DNA of 64,000 nucleotides from Mariniphaga sp964559175 (lineage in GTDB: Bacteria; Bacteroidota; Bacteroidia; Bacteroidales; Prolixibacteraceae), in assembly GCA_964559175.1 (NCBI GenBank), contig CAZLGT010000003.1, positions 1-64,000 on the forward strand, read 5' to 3'. How positions within the stretch are numbered: position 1 is the first letter of the stretch; the number at the start of each line of letters is the position of its first letter. Position numbers and translations under genes: made by a program. A model generated the notes under the pieces. That model saw only the letters and a program-made list of their open reading frames with translations, ran no database searches and was not told where the DNA came from. This document shows, in pieces, positions 8,851 through 17,772 of the stretch.

Positions 8851-9987
8851 ATGATTATGAATCACTTAAGTTATGTTTTTGTTTTTTTGCTGGTACTTAC
8901 TGCATGTTCATCCGAAACCAAAAGTAAAATTGATATGCCTTATTCAAAATCCAACTTCGAGGGAGTAATTAACGGGAAAACCACGCGTATGTTTACCATG
9001 GAAAATGAAAACGGGATGGTGGTGACACTCACCAATTACGGGGCAAAAATTGTTTCAGTTTATGTCGCTGATAAAAAAGGGAATTTTGGCGATGTGTTGC
9101 TGGGGTTTAATTCAATAGATGATTATCAGCAATACGGAGCCAGCCATGGTGCTGTGGTAGGGCCGTTTGCCAATCGTATTGCCAACGCACGGTTTACCAT
9201 CGACGGCGAAACATATCAGTTGCCGGTAAACAACGGAGAGGCCTGCTTGCATTCGGGACCCGACAGCTGGTACCGTAAGGTTTGGGATTACGAGAAAAAG
9301 GGGAATGTAACTACGTTTATGCTCGAAAGCCCTGATGGCGAGTTTGGTTTCCCGGGAAACAAAACGGCAAAGGTTGTTTATACGCTTACCGACGACAATG
9401 AGCTGAAAATAGATTATGAAGTTACAACCGACAAGGCTACGCACATCAATCTGACCAATCACAGTTATTTTAATTTGAGGGGAGAAGGGAACGGCGATAT
9501 TTCAGATCATGTGTTGGTAATTAACGCAGACAAATCCACTCCGGTGGTTGACGAAAGTATGATTCCGACCGGCGAAATTGTGGATATCAGGGGAACAGCG
9601 CTCGATTTTACTGCTCCGCACATCATTGGCGAACGAATCGGCGACGACCATCCACAACTGGTTTTTGGATCGGGCTATGATTTCAATTATGTGATTAACA
9701 AAGAGCCCGGAGAGATGGCTTTTGCTGCCAGTGTTTACGAACCCGAAAGCGGAAGATATATGGAGGTATTTACCACCGAACCCGGAGTTCAGCTTTATAC
9801 AGGAAATCATCTGCGCGGAAATGAAATTGGCAACAGTGAAAAAGCTTATGGTGCCCGCACCGGTTTCTGCCTCGAGACCCAACATTTCCCAGACAGCCCG
9901 AATCAGCCCGGATTTCCCTCTACTTTGCTTCTGCCCGATGATGTTTACAGGTCAACCACCATTTTTAAATTTTCGGTGAAAGAGTGA
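8851..9987 (+). CDS. aldose 1-epimerase lipoprotein
   Basis: A 378-residue mutarotase that interconverts alpha and beta anomers of aldoses. The N-terminus is a lipoprotein signal with the lipobox LTACS (Cys19), so the enzyme should be tethered in the periplasm or outer membrane, as is frequent in Bacteroidota. Family motifs are GAVVGPFANRIANARF near 101-115, the catalytic His204 in TNHSYFNL, and the catalytic Glu342 in CLETQHFPDSPNQPGFPS. It is GalM-like, but with no galactose genes adjacent, the physiological sugar is not shown. It is a single gene, followed after 83 bp by an SDR gene. Confidence 0.94.
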   Translation: MIMNHLSYVFVFLLVLTACSSETKSKIDMPYSKSNFEGVINGKTTRMFTMENENGMVVTLTNYGAKIVSVYVADKKGNFGDVLLGFNSIDDYQQYGASHGAVVGPFANRIANARFTIDGETYQLPVNNGEACLHSGPDSWYRKVWDYEKKGNVTTFMLESPDGEFGFPGNKTAKVVYTLTDDNELKIDYEVTTDKATHINLTNHSYFNLRGEGNGDISDHVLVINADKSTPVVDESMIPTGEIVDIRGTALDFTAPHIIGERIGDDHPQLVFGSGYDFNYVINKEPGEMAFAASVYEPESGRYMEVFTTEPGVQLYTGNHLRGNEIGNSEKAYGARTGFCLETQHFPDSPNQPGFPSTLLLPDDVYRSTTIFKFSVKE

Positions 9988-10070
9988 TTATCTTCATCTT
10001 CAGGTAAGAATTTTTTATAATTTAGCTCAACAATATATCTTCGTTTTAAGAACTGCCCAAAAGGGAATTT

Positions 10071-10874
10071 ATGCAAAAAAAAGTAGTGGTTATTACCGGC
10101 GCATCCTCAGGAATAGGGAAAGCACTGGCCGAAAAATACGCAGCCGAAGGTTGGAATGTGGTGATTGCAGCACGCCGTAAGGATCGCCTGGCAGAATTAT
10201 CGGATAAGCTGGGAAACGAAAATGTGCAGTCGGTAAAAACGGATGTTACGCAGGAAGCAGATTGTAAAAAGTTGATTGAGAAAACGGTAGAGAGATTCGG
10301 ACAAATCGACGTATTGATCAACAATGCGGGAATTTCCATGCGGGCACTTTTTCATAAAACCGACATGAAGGTGATGCGGCAGTTGATGGATGTCAATTTC
10401 TGGGGAACCGTTTTCTGCACAAAGTATGCGCTGCCGCACCTGCTGAAGACCAAAGGTTCGCTGGTGGGGGTTATTTCGGTTGGCGGATATGTAGGCCTTC
10501 CGGGGCGAAGTGGCTATTCCTCATCAAAATTTGCCGTGCGCGGCTTTTTAAACACCTTACGGGTTGAGAACCTGAAAACCGGTCTCCACGTGCTGGTAGT
10601 AGCGCCCGGTTTCACAGCCTCCGAAATACGCAAATCGGCATTGGTGGCCAATGGCGAACAGCAGGGAGATACCCCGCGAAACGAAGATAAAATGATGTCG
10701 GCGGAAGCCTGTGCCGCTCATATTTTTAAAGCGGTTAAAAAACGAAAAGGGGAACTCATCCTCACCTTTCTCGAAGGAAAGTTTACCGTATTTCTCTCGA
10801 AATTTGTTCCCGGTTTTGTGGAAAAGATGTCGTACAGAATGTTTGCCAAAGAACCCGATTCGCCGTTTAAGTAG
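10071..10874 (+). CDS. SDR family oxidoreductase (classical)
   Basis: A 267-residue classical short-chain dehydrogenase. It has the nucleotide-binding TGASSGIG motif at residues 9-16, NNAG near 86-89, an active-site YSSSK motif, and a C-terminal hydrophobic and basic stretch (LSKFVPGFVEKMSYRMF) such as occurs in membrane-associated DltE/DhrS7-like members. The RRKDRL segment after the second strand suggests NADP preference. It is expected to reduce or oxidise a lipid-like or steroid-like alcohol or ketone, but the substrate is not inferable. It stands 46 bp ahead of a small conserved gene on the same strand and may be co-transcribed with it. Confidence 0.9.
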   Translation: MQKKVVVITGASSGIGKALAEKYAAEGWNVVIAARRKDRLAELSDKLGNENVQSVKTDVTQEADCKKLIEKTVERFGQIDVLINNAGISMRALFHKTDMKVMRQLMDVNFWGTVFCTKYALPHLLKTKGSLVGVISVGGYVGLPGRSGYSSSKFAVRGFLNTLRVENLKTGLHVLVVAPGFTASEIRKSALVANGEQQGDTPRNEDKMMSAEACAAHIFKAVKKRKGELILTFLEGKFTVFLSKFVPGFVEKMSYRMFAKEPDSPFK

Positions 10875-10920
10875 GTAATATTTTAAGTAACATAAATCAT
10901 TAACACTTCAGAATTAAGAT

Positions 10921-11457
10921 ATGGAAGAATTAACAATAGGAACGCGCGTGGAGCATCCCCGCTATGGAGAGGGAATCATTAGCAAAGACAAGCTTACCGC
11001 CTGGGAAATATTCTTTGAAAAGGGCGGAAAAATTGAAATAACCAAACGGAATACCGATTTAAGCGTTGTTGAAAAAGCCGAAGATTTGGCGCCCAAAAAG
11101 GGACTCACCATTTCTGAAGTTGAAAAGGTGATAAAATATGTACTCGACGAATATGGAGCGCTGAATGCAGTGGTTCCGCTGGGCGAAAAATGGAAAGGCG
11201 GAACTTTGCTTCTCCAGCCTGCCAATCCCGAACTAAAACCCAAGGAAATTCCTGTTGAGGCATTTTTTCATAAAATAGTGATGCTGCGCGACCGACTGCG
11301 CGTGCTTGAGCAAAACATCAACAGCCACAGCGTTCTTACTGATGAGGAAAAAATAAACCTTCAGCAATACATTACCCGTATTTATGGTTCGCTTACTACA
11401 TTTAACGTACTGTTTTCCGAAAAAGAGCATTACTTTGTTGGCGCTAAATCGAAATAA
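10921..11457 (+). CDS. conserved protein with a Tudor-like (HPRYGEG) module
   Basis: A 178-residue cytoplasmic protein without signal or membrane segment. Residues 7-48 (TRVEHPRYGEGIISKD...WEIFFEKGGKIEIT) resemble the small Tudor-like beta module found at the C-terminus of UvrD/PcrA helicases, which carry an HxxFGxG pattern and bind RNA polymerase. The rest is helical and charged, with a likely coiled coil around residues 120-150 (KIVMLRDRLRVLEQNINSH). I do not recognise a named family. Binding of DNA-machinery partners is inference from the module alone. It follows the SDR gene by 46 bp. Confidence 0.75.
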   Translation: MEELTIGTRVEHPRYGEGIISKDKLTAWEIFFEKGGKIEITKRNTDLSVVEKAEDLAPKKGLTISEVEKVIKYVLDEYGALNAVVPLGEKWKGGTLLLQPANPELKPKEIPVEAFFHKIVMLRDRLRVLEQNINSHSVLTDEEKINLQQYITRIYGSLTTFNVLFSEKEHYFVGAKSK

Positions 11458-11545
11458 AAATCAAAAATTGCAAAGTTCATTTCATAAAAGTTTTTCGTTT
11501 CAAAATTCTTTTGCGTTTTTGCTACTTTGCGTGAAATAGAATACA

Positions 11546-12448
11546 ATGAAATATACTGTTCTGGTTTTAATATCGCTGGTAATGACTTTTACTCTCTTTG
11601 CACAGGATAAAGTTTTAAAAGTGTGGCCCAATGGTGCGCCCAACCATAACGGCATGGATGAGCCGGAGGAGAAATACGACGGAGTGAGAGTTCGTAATGT
11701 TTCGGAGGCCGAAATATACGTTTACCTGCCCGAAAAGGAAAAGAACACCGGTGCTGCTGTGGTGATTTGCCCCGGTGGCGGCTACTGGATAGAAGCCATG
11801 GATCACGAAGGATATGCCATTGCCGAATGGCTGAAAGAAAAAGGCGTGGCCGGTATTGTGCTTAAATACCGCTTGCCGTATGGCCACCACGAAATTCCCT
11901 CGGGCGATGCACGTCAGGCTATCCGCATTGCGCGACATCATGCCGGTGAGTGGGGGATAAACCCCGGTAAAATCGGCATTGCCGGCTCATCGGCAGGCGG
12001 GCATCTGGCATCCACAGTGGGCACCCGTTTCGATTACGGTAATTCGGAAAGCAACGACCTGCTGGAAAGGTTGAGCAGCCGGCCCGATTTCATGTTGTTG
12101 CTTTATCCGGTAATCACTTTTCGCGAGGAGTTTGGTCACATGGGCTCGCGCAAAAACCTCATTGGCGAAGGAAACGACTGGAAACTGGTTGAGAAATATT
12201 CCAGCGAATTGCATGTAACACCTGAAACACCTCCCGCTTTTCTGATACTTCCTGACGATGATAAAACGGTGCCGCCACGAAATTCAGTAGAGTTTTATCT
12301 GGCATTAAAAGAAAACAACGTTCCTGCCGAAATGCATATTTTTGCTGAAGGAGGCCACGGATTTGGAATGAATAAAAAGAACCTGCCGGTTGACCAGTGG
12401 CCCGAGCTGTTTTATAACTGGCTGAAATCGATAAAAATAATTGAATGA
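11546..12448 (+). CDS. alpha/beta hydrolase, acetyl-xylan-esterase-like, exported
   Basis: A 300-residue secreted alpha/beta hydrolase. The signal peptide (MKYTVLVLISLVMTFTLFAQ) is followed by VWPNGAPNHNG and ICPGGGYW (oxyanion loop), the nucleophile elbow GSSAGGHLAS, the Asp region LPDDDKTVPPRNS and the His region AEGGHGFGM. This set of motifs is typical of Bacteroidota esterases that remove acetyl groups from plant polysaccharides. Its stop codon overlaps the start of the NUDIX gene (ATGA), so the two are translationally coupled. The exact ester substrate is not determined by the sequence. Confidence 0.9.
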   Translation: MKYTVLVLISLVMTFTLFAQDKVLKVWPNGAPNHNGMDEPEEKYDGVRVRNVSEAEIYVYLPEKEKNTGAAVVICPGGGYWIEAMDHEGYAIAEWLKEKGVAGIVLKYRLPYGHHEIPSGDARQAIRIARHHAGEWGINPGKIGIAGSSAGGHLASTVGTRFDYGNSESNDLLERLSSRPDFMLLLYPVITFREEFGHMGSRKNLIGEGNDWKLVEKYSSELHVTPETPPAFLILPDDDKTVPPRNSVEFYLALKENNVPAEMHIFAEGGHGFGMNKKNLPVDQWPELFYNWLKSIKIIE

Positions 12449-12972
12449 TGCAACCCACTCATCCGCTAAAGGTTCTAAAATATTGCCCTAAATGTGGTTC
12501 GTCGGCATTAAATTTTCATTCTGACTTGTCGTTTAAATGCAAGGATTGCGGGTTTCATTTTTATGTGAATTCGGCTGCTGCAGTGGCCGCGCTTGTGGTC
12601 AATACTGAAGGAAAACTGCTTCTGACCACTCGTGCCGTTGAACCTTATTATGGTAAGCTGGATTTGCCCGGCGGATTTATCGATCCGGGTGAATCGGCAG
12701 AAGAAGCCGTTACCCGAGAACTTTGGGAAGAATTGGGAATGAAAGTAAAATCAATGAAATACCTTACATCGGCGCCTAACGAGTATATTTTTTCAGATAT
12801 TAGTGTATTTACCCTCGATATGGCTTTCCGTGTCATTCCCGATTCAGTAAAAAATCTAAAACCCATGGACGATATTCTTGATTTTCGTTTTTATGCCGGG
12901 AACGAAATCGATTACAACCAGATTCCGGCGCCATCCATAAACCATTTCGTAAAACAATTTTTTAGAGAATGA
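12445..12972 (+). CDS. NUDIX hydrolase with N-terminal zinc ribbon
   Basis: A 175-residue NUDIX pyrophosphohydrolase. Residues 13-37 form a zinc ribbon with two CxxC pairs (KYCPKCGS and FKCKDCGF), as in NudC-type and related NADH pyrophosphatases. The NUDIX box starts at GGFIDPGES and continues to RELWEELGM, matching the GX5EX7REUXEEXGU consensus with all metal-binding Glu present. It overlaps the upstream hydrolase and the downstream peptidase by ATGA junctions, which makes a tight three-gene unit. The substrate is not predictable; NAD(H), NDP-sugars and oxidised nucleotides are all possible. Confidence 0.92.
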   Translation: MMQPTHPLKVLKYCPKCGSSALNFHSDLSFKCKDCGFHFYVNSAAAVAALVVNTEGKLLLTTRAVEPYYGKLDLPGGFIDPGESAEEAVTRELWEELGMKVKSMKYLTSAPNEYIFSDISVFTLDMAFRVIPDSVKNLKPMDDILDFRFYAGNEIDYNQIPAPSINHFVKQFFRE

Positions 12973-14747
12973 ATGAAATCCGCCAACGTATAAAAGCCCT
13001 GCGCATGGAGATGCTTAACCGCAACCTCGATGCCTGGTACATTTCAGGAACCGACCCGCATGCCAGCGAATATTTACCCCTCCACTGGCAAACACGTGCT
13101 TTTATTTCTGGTTTCACCGGGTCTTATGGCGTTGTGGTGGTAACCCAGGAAGAGGCCGGACTTTGGACCGATACACGGTATTTCCTGCAAGCCGAAGAGC
13201 AGTTAAAAGGCTCGGGCATAAAAATGTATAAACTGCGTGTGCCTGATGCTGTTATGCCTGAAAAATGGCTGGCTAAAAAGCTTCAGGCCGGAAGCAAGGT
13301 GGGGTTCGACCCGCAAACCCTTTCTGTTTCAGGATACAGAGCATTGAATGACTCGCTGGAGAAAGCAGACATCAACCTTGTGGAAACGCCCGACTTTTTT
13401 GAAAAAATATGGGAAAACCGTCCTGAAATTCCAACGGACAAAATTTTTGAAATGAACCAGAAATATTGTGGTTTGTCGAGAAAGGATAAACGCGACCTGG
13501 TGGCGGCAGAACTCAAAAGGTTCGATGCCGATTTTCAGGTGATTACTTCCCTCGACGAACTGGCCTGGATGTTTAATCTCAGAGGGTCCGATATTCCTTA
13601 CAATCCGGTTTTTACCGGCTATGGAATTGTCGGTAAAGATGAAATGTTACTGTTTGTGGATAAGTCCAAATTGCCCGGGGAACTGGCAATACAACTTGAG
13701 AGAGATAAAGTGGTTTTGAAGGATTACGGTGCTTTTATGGCATGGCTTAAATCGTACCGGGGCAAAAAAGTGTTTGTTGACCCGGCAACTGCCGGTTATG
13801 CCTCTTACAGTGCCTTAATTGCCGAAAACAACCTGGTGGAAGGAATCTCTTTGATTGCTATGATGAAAGCACGGAAAAACAAAACTGAACTGGCCGGTTT
13901 CAGGGAAGCCATGAAGAAAGACGGAGTGGCTCTTGTGGAATTCCTTTTCTGGCTGAGGGAAAGTGTGGAAAAAGGAGCGGAGACCGAATTTACTGCCGGG
14001 CGTAAACTGGCCGAATTCCGTTCGTTGCAAAACGGTTTTAAAGGCGAAAGTTTTGCACCTATTGTAGGATACAGGGAGCACGGCGCCATTGTGCATTTGA
14101 ATGTAAGCGAAAAAGATGCGCTACCGCTGAAACCGGAAGGTATTTTGTTGTTCGACTCGGGCGGTCAGTATTTGCAGGGCACGACCGATATTACACGCAC
14201 TGTGGCTATGGGAGAAGTTTCGCAACGGCAAAAAACCGACTTCACACTGGTACTTAAGGGAATGATAGCTCTGACGATGGCAAAATTCCCGTCTGGAACC
14301 AAAGGCTGCCACCTCGATGTTCTGGCGCGAAAGGCTTTGTGGGAACACGGGTTGAACTACGGTCACGGAACAGGCCACGGGGTAGGCCACTTTTTGAATG
14401 TACACGAAGGGCCCATGTCTGTCCGGCAGGAGTTTAACGAAGTGCCCATGCAGCCGGGCATGGTAATGTCTAACGAACCCGGGTTGTACCGCGAAGGCGA
14501 ATACGGCATCCGCACCGAAAATATGATTGTTTGTGTGGAAAAGGAGACAACAGAATTTGGTCATTTCCTTGGTTTCGATACCCTTACCCTTTGCCCCGTA
14601 GATACCTGTCTAATCGATTTCGGTATTTTTTCTGAAAAAGAACGGGACTGGCTGAACGCATACCACAAACAGGTTCGGTTACAGTTGAACCCGCTGATAA
14701 GGAAAGAACTCCACGGATTTCTGGAAGAACTGACAGAAGAAATTTAA
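12969..14747 (+). CDS. aminopeptidase P family protein (peptidase M24)
   Basis: A 592-residue Xaa-Pro aminopeptidase of the three-domain eukaryote-like type: two creatinase N-domains (about residues 1-300) and a C-terminal pita-bread M24 domain. Metal ligands are visible: the two Asp in LLFDSGGQYLQGTTDITRT, the His in HGTGHGVGHFLNVHEGP, and the two Glu in MSNEPGLY and IRTENMIV. It removes N-terminal residues that precede proline. No signal peptide is present, so it is cytoplasmic. It overlaps the NUDIX gene by ATGA and is the last gene before the accessory island. Confidence 0.95.
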   Translation: MNEIRQRIKALRMEMLNRNLDAWYISGTDPHASEYLPLHWQTRAFISGFTGSYGVVVVTQEEAGLWTDTRYFLQAEEQLKGSGIKMYKLRVPDAVMPEKWLAKKLQAGSKVGFDPQTLSVSGYRALNDSLEKADINLVETPDFFEKIWENRPEIPTDKIFEMNQKYCGLSRKDKRDLVAAELKRFDADFQVITSLDELAWMFNLRGSDIPYNPVFTGYGIVGKDEMLLFVDKSKLPGELAIQLERDKVVLKDYGAFMAWLKSYRGKKVFVDPATAGYASYSALIAENNLVEGISLIAMMKARKNKTELAGFREAMKKDGVALVEFLFWLRESVEKGAETEFTAGRKLAEFRSLQNGFKGESFAPIVGYREHGAIVHLNVSEKDALPLKPEGILLFDSGGQYLQGTTDITRTVAMGEVSQRQKTDFTLVLKGMIALTMAKFPSGTKGCHLDVLARKALWEHGLNYGHGTGHGVGHFLNVHEGPMSVRQEFNEVPMQPGMVMSNEPGLYREGEYGIRTENMIVCVEKETTEFGHFLGFDTLTLCPVDTCLIDFGIFSEKERDWLNAYHKQVRLQLNPLIRKELHGFLEELTEEI

Positions 14748-14768
14748 ACCCTCTTGCCCGCCGGCACG

Positions 14769-14786
14769 TCTCGGTAGCTATCGGGA
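14769..14786. repeat. REP-like imperfect palindrome TCTCGGTAGCTATCGGGA
   Basis: An 18-bp near-palindrome (two mismatched positions around a central AGCT) just after the M24 peptidase gene. Similar short GC-rich palindromes (core TAGCTATCGGGA) are scattered between genes in many Bacteroidota. It may be a REP-like element or a degenerate terminator; only one copy is visible here. Confidence 0.45.
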
Positions 14787-14964
14787 TATAATCCGTACCA
14801 TTGAACCCCGTCATGCTATCGCTCCGGGCGTTGGCATGACTTGTTCCCCAAACCAACCCTACTAAACAATAAAAAATTTCAACCAAATGTTTGTTTTACA
14901 ACAAAAAGATTTTTAGTTTTAATGCCTGAAAACCAAAAAAAAAACCGTTTGAACAGAACGTTCC

Positions 14965-15077
14965 GCGTATATGATTAGGTGCGGATTGCGTGGCGATTTC
15001 CTATCGAAATGCACCGAGGTTGATGCGGGCTGTAAACCCTGATTATCAACACCGAAACCGCACTTAATTATATACGC
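14965..15077. repeat. structured inverted-repeat element A (left border)
   Basis: Outer arms of 20 bp at 14965-14984 (GCGTATATGATTAGGTGCGG) and 15058-15077 pair at 18 of 20 positions. Inside lies a second hairpin: GTTGAT/ATCAAC near 15020-15050 with GGG/CCC within it. The right arm runs directly into CGTTGCCGCCA. The same architecture is seen before the Fic gene at 18014-18142, where the right arm has the similar core TAATCTTACACG followed by CGTTGCC. The folded arrangement recalls integron attC sites in general form, but the sequence is not a standard attC. Confidence 0.75.
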
Positions 15078-15093
15078 CGTTGCCGCCAGTATT
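15078..15093. repeat. 16-bp inverted repeat, left copy
   Basis: CGTTGCCGCCAGTATT lies immediately outside the stop codon of the nuclease gene (stop at 15094). Its inverted partner at 17757-17772 is AATATTGGCGGCAACG, which matches at 15 of 16 positions. The pair exactly frames the two-gene channel-nuclease module. Confidence 0.85.
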
Positions 15094-16950
15094 TCATTTT
15101 TTGTTGATTGCTCTAAGAATTCGTTCTTCTTTTATCAACACGTCTTTCATTAGAAGTTGATAAGGAAATTGTTTAAGTTTTGAATTTCTGAATCCCTCTA
15201 AAATATTGATTAAAGAACCAGCTGTTATTAATGATAGGTTTATTTCAAATTCTAAATCACATTCGTTTATAAAATCATCACTAAAATCGGGTGCAACAAG
15301 CAATGATTTAACGACATTTAGTCCGCTATCATTTGCAACCTTTACATAGGATTTTATTTGTCTGGAAACAGAGCTAAACTTATTATAACCACTCTCTTTT
15401 ACTGTTTTGCATTCAACAATAATTACATCATTATTTCCAAGATTTATAATTATATCGGATTTGTCTTTGTTTGTATTTAACGTCTTTTTCAGGTTGTCGT
15501 CAACGTTAAACCCTAACTTATTGAATATTGTTTTTGTAATTTCCTCAAACTTCAACCCAATTTCGCTTTCTTTTATAATTATTCCATTTTCCTTTAAAAC
15601 TGCAAGATTTCTAAATCCTATTGCTTCATAGTTTTCAATCATTAAGTTCTCGGCATCTTTATAAGTGTCAAGAATATTTAGAACTATATCTCCTCTGGTT
15701 CTTATTTGTTTTGAGTCTGCAAATATTTTTAATTCTTCTGATGGGATGATATCTAGCACATCACGTGGCTTAATATTATAATCTAACAAAGTTGAATTGT
15801 CAATTCTGACATCTTCTGAAAATTCGAACTCATCAGAAACGTATTTTTTGAATAACTTGAGCTCCTCATTTAAGTCGATTAATAATTTTTCATAACCTTC
15901 AACCGAAATACCTACTTTCTCGTCTCTCTCTAATTCTTCAAAATATAAAATGATATTTTCAATTTTCTCGTCAATTGTACTGCCTCGCAAAGGAGTTGAG
16001 ACCTTTAAACCTTTCTTCCATAATTCATTAATGACTTTTTTCCTGTCTGTAAGACTTGTATTGTCTTTGTGAAGTTCGTTAGCTAAAAGATTAGTAATTG
16101 CAATACCCTCTTTTATTATTTGTTTGATTTTTGAATCATAATCCAACTCCTTAATATCAATGTTATGCTTCCTGCAAACAAGATTTATCTGTGGTTCTTT
16201 GAAAGTCTTTAATACCCTACGAAAATATTTATCGGCTAATTCTTTTTTTCTGATTTTTCTAAGAACAGATACAACTTCGTCTGCAACATAAACCAAATTG
16301 TTTTTCTTTGAATAGAAAATTACCCCAATATTTTTCAATAATGATATAACGTTGTCAATATTCAGTTTTTCAGGTGGAATTATCAGATAATTGATAAGTT
16401 TAACTTCCTCTTGCGATAACTCTAGCTTATTGGACAGGGTAAGTAAAATTGATAGTTCATCTGATGTGATTTTCGCATCTCTATTGTTTTCTAAATCATT
16501 TGTATAGGCAGTTTCAACACATGCCCTGTAAATATTGTAATCACGCTTGCGGTTATCTTCTATGTCAGACTTTTCTGCTGCCAATTCCGCTTTTAGTTGC
16601 TGGGTTTTCTTTTTAATCTTAGCAAGTTCAGCTTGATATAAATGAACTAACCAATTTTGATTCATTATACAATTTCCGTCTTTTATCAAGATATCGATGA
16701 AAATGTCTAATTGAGAAGTTGTATTAACAAATTCAGCTTTAACTGTTTCTGCAAACTCATTTCTAACAAGATTAAATACCTTGGTGATGTTTATACTATC
16801 AACGCTTTTTAAATCATTACTGCTTTCAGAAAGTATTTTATCAATTTCTTTGCTGTTTTTTGGGGTGCTTGATTTAATATTGTCAATAATCTTTAGGAAT
16901 GAGTTTTTTTCCAGCGAATTAACATTATCCAATATTTTCTCTAGTTTCAT
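15094..16950 (-). CDS. large protein with C-terminal PD-(D/E)XK nuclease domain
   Basis: A 618-residue soluble protein of unrecognised overall family. The C-terminal domain (about 465-590) reads as a restriction-endonuclease-like PD-(D/E)XK fold: Glu470 in FEEITKTIFNKLGFNV, Asp499 in KSDIII, and Glu513/Lys515 in VIIVECKT. This pattern is shared with Mrr-like nucleases. Residues 391-433 resemble a SAP-like helical module, and residues 105-130 form a charged coiled coil. The N-terminal helical region is unassigned; a TerB-like stretch at 155-190 is possible. It overlaps the upstream ion-channel gene by 26 bp, so the two form one operon. Codon use is visibly AT-richer than in flanking genes. A DNA-cleaving effector is inference from the motif. 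Confidence 0.85.
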   Translation of the reverse strand: MKLEKILDNVNSLEKNSFLKIIDNIKSSTPKNSKEIDKILSESSNDLKSVDSINITKVFNLVRNEFAETVKAEFVNTTSQLDIFIDILIKDGNCIMNQNWLVHLYQAELAKIKKKTQQLKAELAAEKSDIEDNRKRDYNIYRACVETAYTNDLENNRDAKITSDELSILLTLSNKLELSQEEVKLINYLIIPPEKLNIDNVISLLKNIGVIFYSKKNNLVYVADEVVSVLRKIRKKELADKYFRRVLKTFKEPQINLVCRKHNIDIKELDYDSKIKQIIKEGIAITNLLANELHKDNTSLTDRKKVINELWKKGLKVSTPLRGSTIDEKIENIILYFEELERDEKVGISVEGYEKLLIDLNEELKLFKKYVSDEFEFSEDVRIDNSTLLDYNIKPRDVLDIIPSEELKIFADSKQIRTRGDIVLNILDTYKDAENLMIENYEAIGFRNLAVLKENGIIIKESEIGLKFEEITKTIFNKLGFNVDDNLKKTLNTNKDKSDIIINLGNNDVIIVECKTVKESGYNKFSSVSRQIKSYVKVANDSGLNVVKSLLVAPDFSDDFINECDLEFEINLSLITAGSLINILEGFRNSKLKQFPYQLLMKDVLIKEERILRAINKK

Positions 16951-17725
16951 CGTCTTTTATTTTGTTTAGTAATTCAGTTACTTTTATGTCAAGGTTATCG
17001 ATTTTCTTTTCAAGTTCATCATTGTTGTCGCTAACCATTGAATCTACAAAAATTGAATTAACTAGGGAAAGCCCAAAAATGCCACCTGTTAATACAACAA
17101 TGATGAAATAAAGATATATGAAAAATGCACTAGTCGTTGAATAATAGATAATTATTTGTTCTGGAATTTCATACCACCCTTCAACAGTAAAAATCTTAAA
17201 TGTTGAATAAAGAGCAATCATTGGGCTTTCGAAGTATTCAGAACCGCTACCATTAAAAAGATAGAACGACAGGATTCCTACAATAAAAATATAAGTTACA
17301 AATCCGATTAAAACAAAAACAGAAGTTTTTAATGCTCTTTGTATGCCAGCAACAAGTTCGTTGACATTGGGTATAAACTTTAAAAATCTGAATGCTTTAA
17401 AAACACGCAAGACCCGAAATACAAGCAAGAAACTAACATCTAGCATGCTAAGGTTAAAGATAAAAGTTATCAGTGCAGGAACTGAAATAACAATTAACAA
17501 GAAATCAAGTTTATTCCAATTTGATGAAAAATACTGCTTTGCCCCAAATGATTTTAGCTTAATGAAAAGTTCAATGATGAAAAGAGAAGTTATTAAATTG
17601 TCTGCAATTGAAATAATAAATCTGTCATCTTGAGTAAAAGCGTAACCTCCTATAAAAATGATTATCGTGTTTAGGATTATAAGTCCTAAAATGAATTTTT
17701 CATTTAAAAACAATCTCTTAATCAT
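16925..17725 (-). CDS. voltage-gated-type ion channel (six-TM, NaVBac-like)
   Basis: A 266-residue inner-membrane channel subunit with six transmembrane segments. S4 carries positive residues every third position: R104, R107, K110, R113, K116. The pore region has FTVEGW (T180, E182, W184), close to the TLESW filter of bacterial sodium channels. S6 is followed by a charged coiled coil (about 233-260) that would tetramerise the channel, as in the NaChBac family. It is the first gene of a two-gene operon and ends inside the start of the nuclease gene, a 26-bp overlap. Ion selectivity (Na+ or Ca2+) cannot be settled from one Glu. AT-rich composition and repeats on both sides suggest acquisition by transfer. 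Confidence 0.92.
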   Translation of the reverse strand: MIKRLFLNEKFILGLIILNTIIIFIGGYAFTQDDRFIISIADNLITSLFIIELFIKLKSFGAKQYFSSNWNKLDFLLIVISVPALITFIFNLSMLDVSFLLVFRVLRVFKAFRFLKFIPNVNELVAGIQRALKTSVFVLIGFVTYIFIVGILSFYLFNGSGSEYFESPMIALYSTFKIFTVEGWYEIPEQIIIYYSTTSAFFIYLYFIIVVLTGGIFGLSLVNSIFVDSMVSDNNDELEKKIDNLDIKVTELLNKIKDDETRENIG

Positions 17726-17756
17726 CAGTTTAGTAGTTTAGTTAGTGCAAAGCATT

Positions 17757-17772
17757 AATATTGGCGGCAACG
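17757..17772. repeat. 16-bp inverted repeat, right copy
   Basis: AATATTGGCGGCAACG is the inverted partner (15 of 16) of the repeat at 15078-15093. It lies 31 bp upstream of the channel start codon. Read on the minus strand, the adjoining bases give CTTACAACAACGTTGCC, similar to the end of element B (CTTACACGTAACCGTTGCC), which suggests an inverted copy of the same element family. Confidence 0.8.

Larger units (their letters stand above)
14748..15093. other. non-coding gap at the left border of the accessory island
   Basis: This 346-bp stretch holds no credible gene. It contains a REP-like palindrome (14769-14786), an A-rich tract around 14875-14945, and the structured inverted-repeat element at 14965-15077 that ends in the 16-bp repeat bordering the channel-nuclease module. 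Confidence 0.7.
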
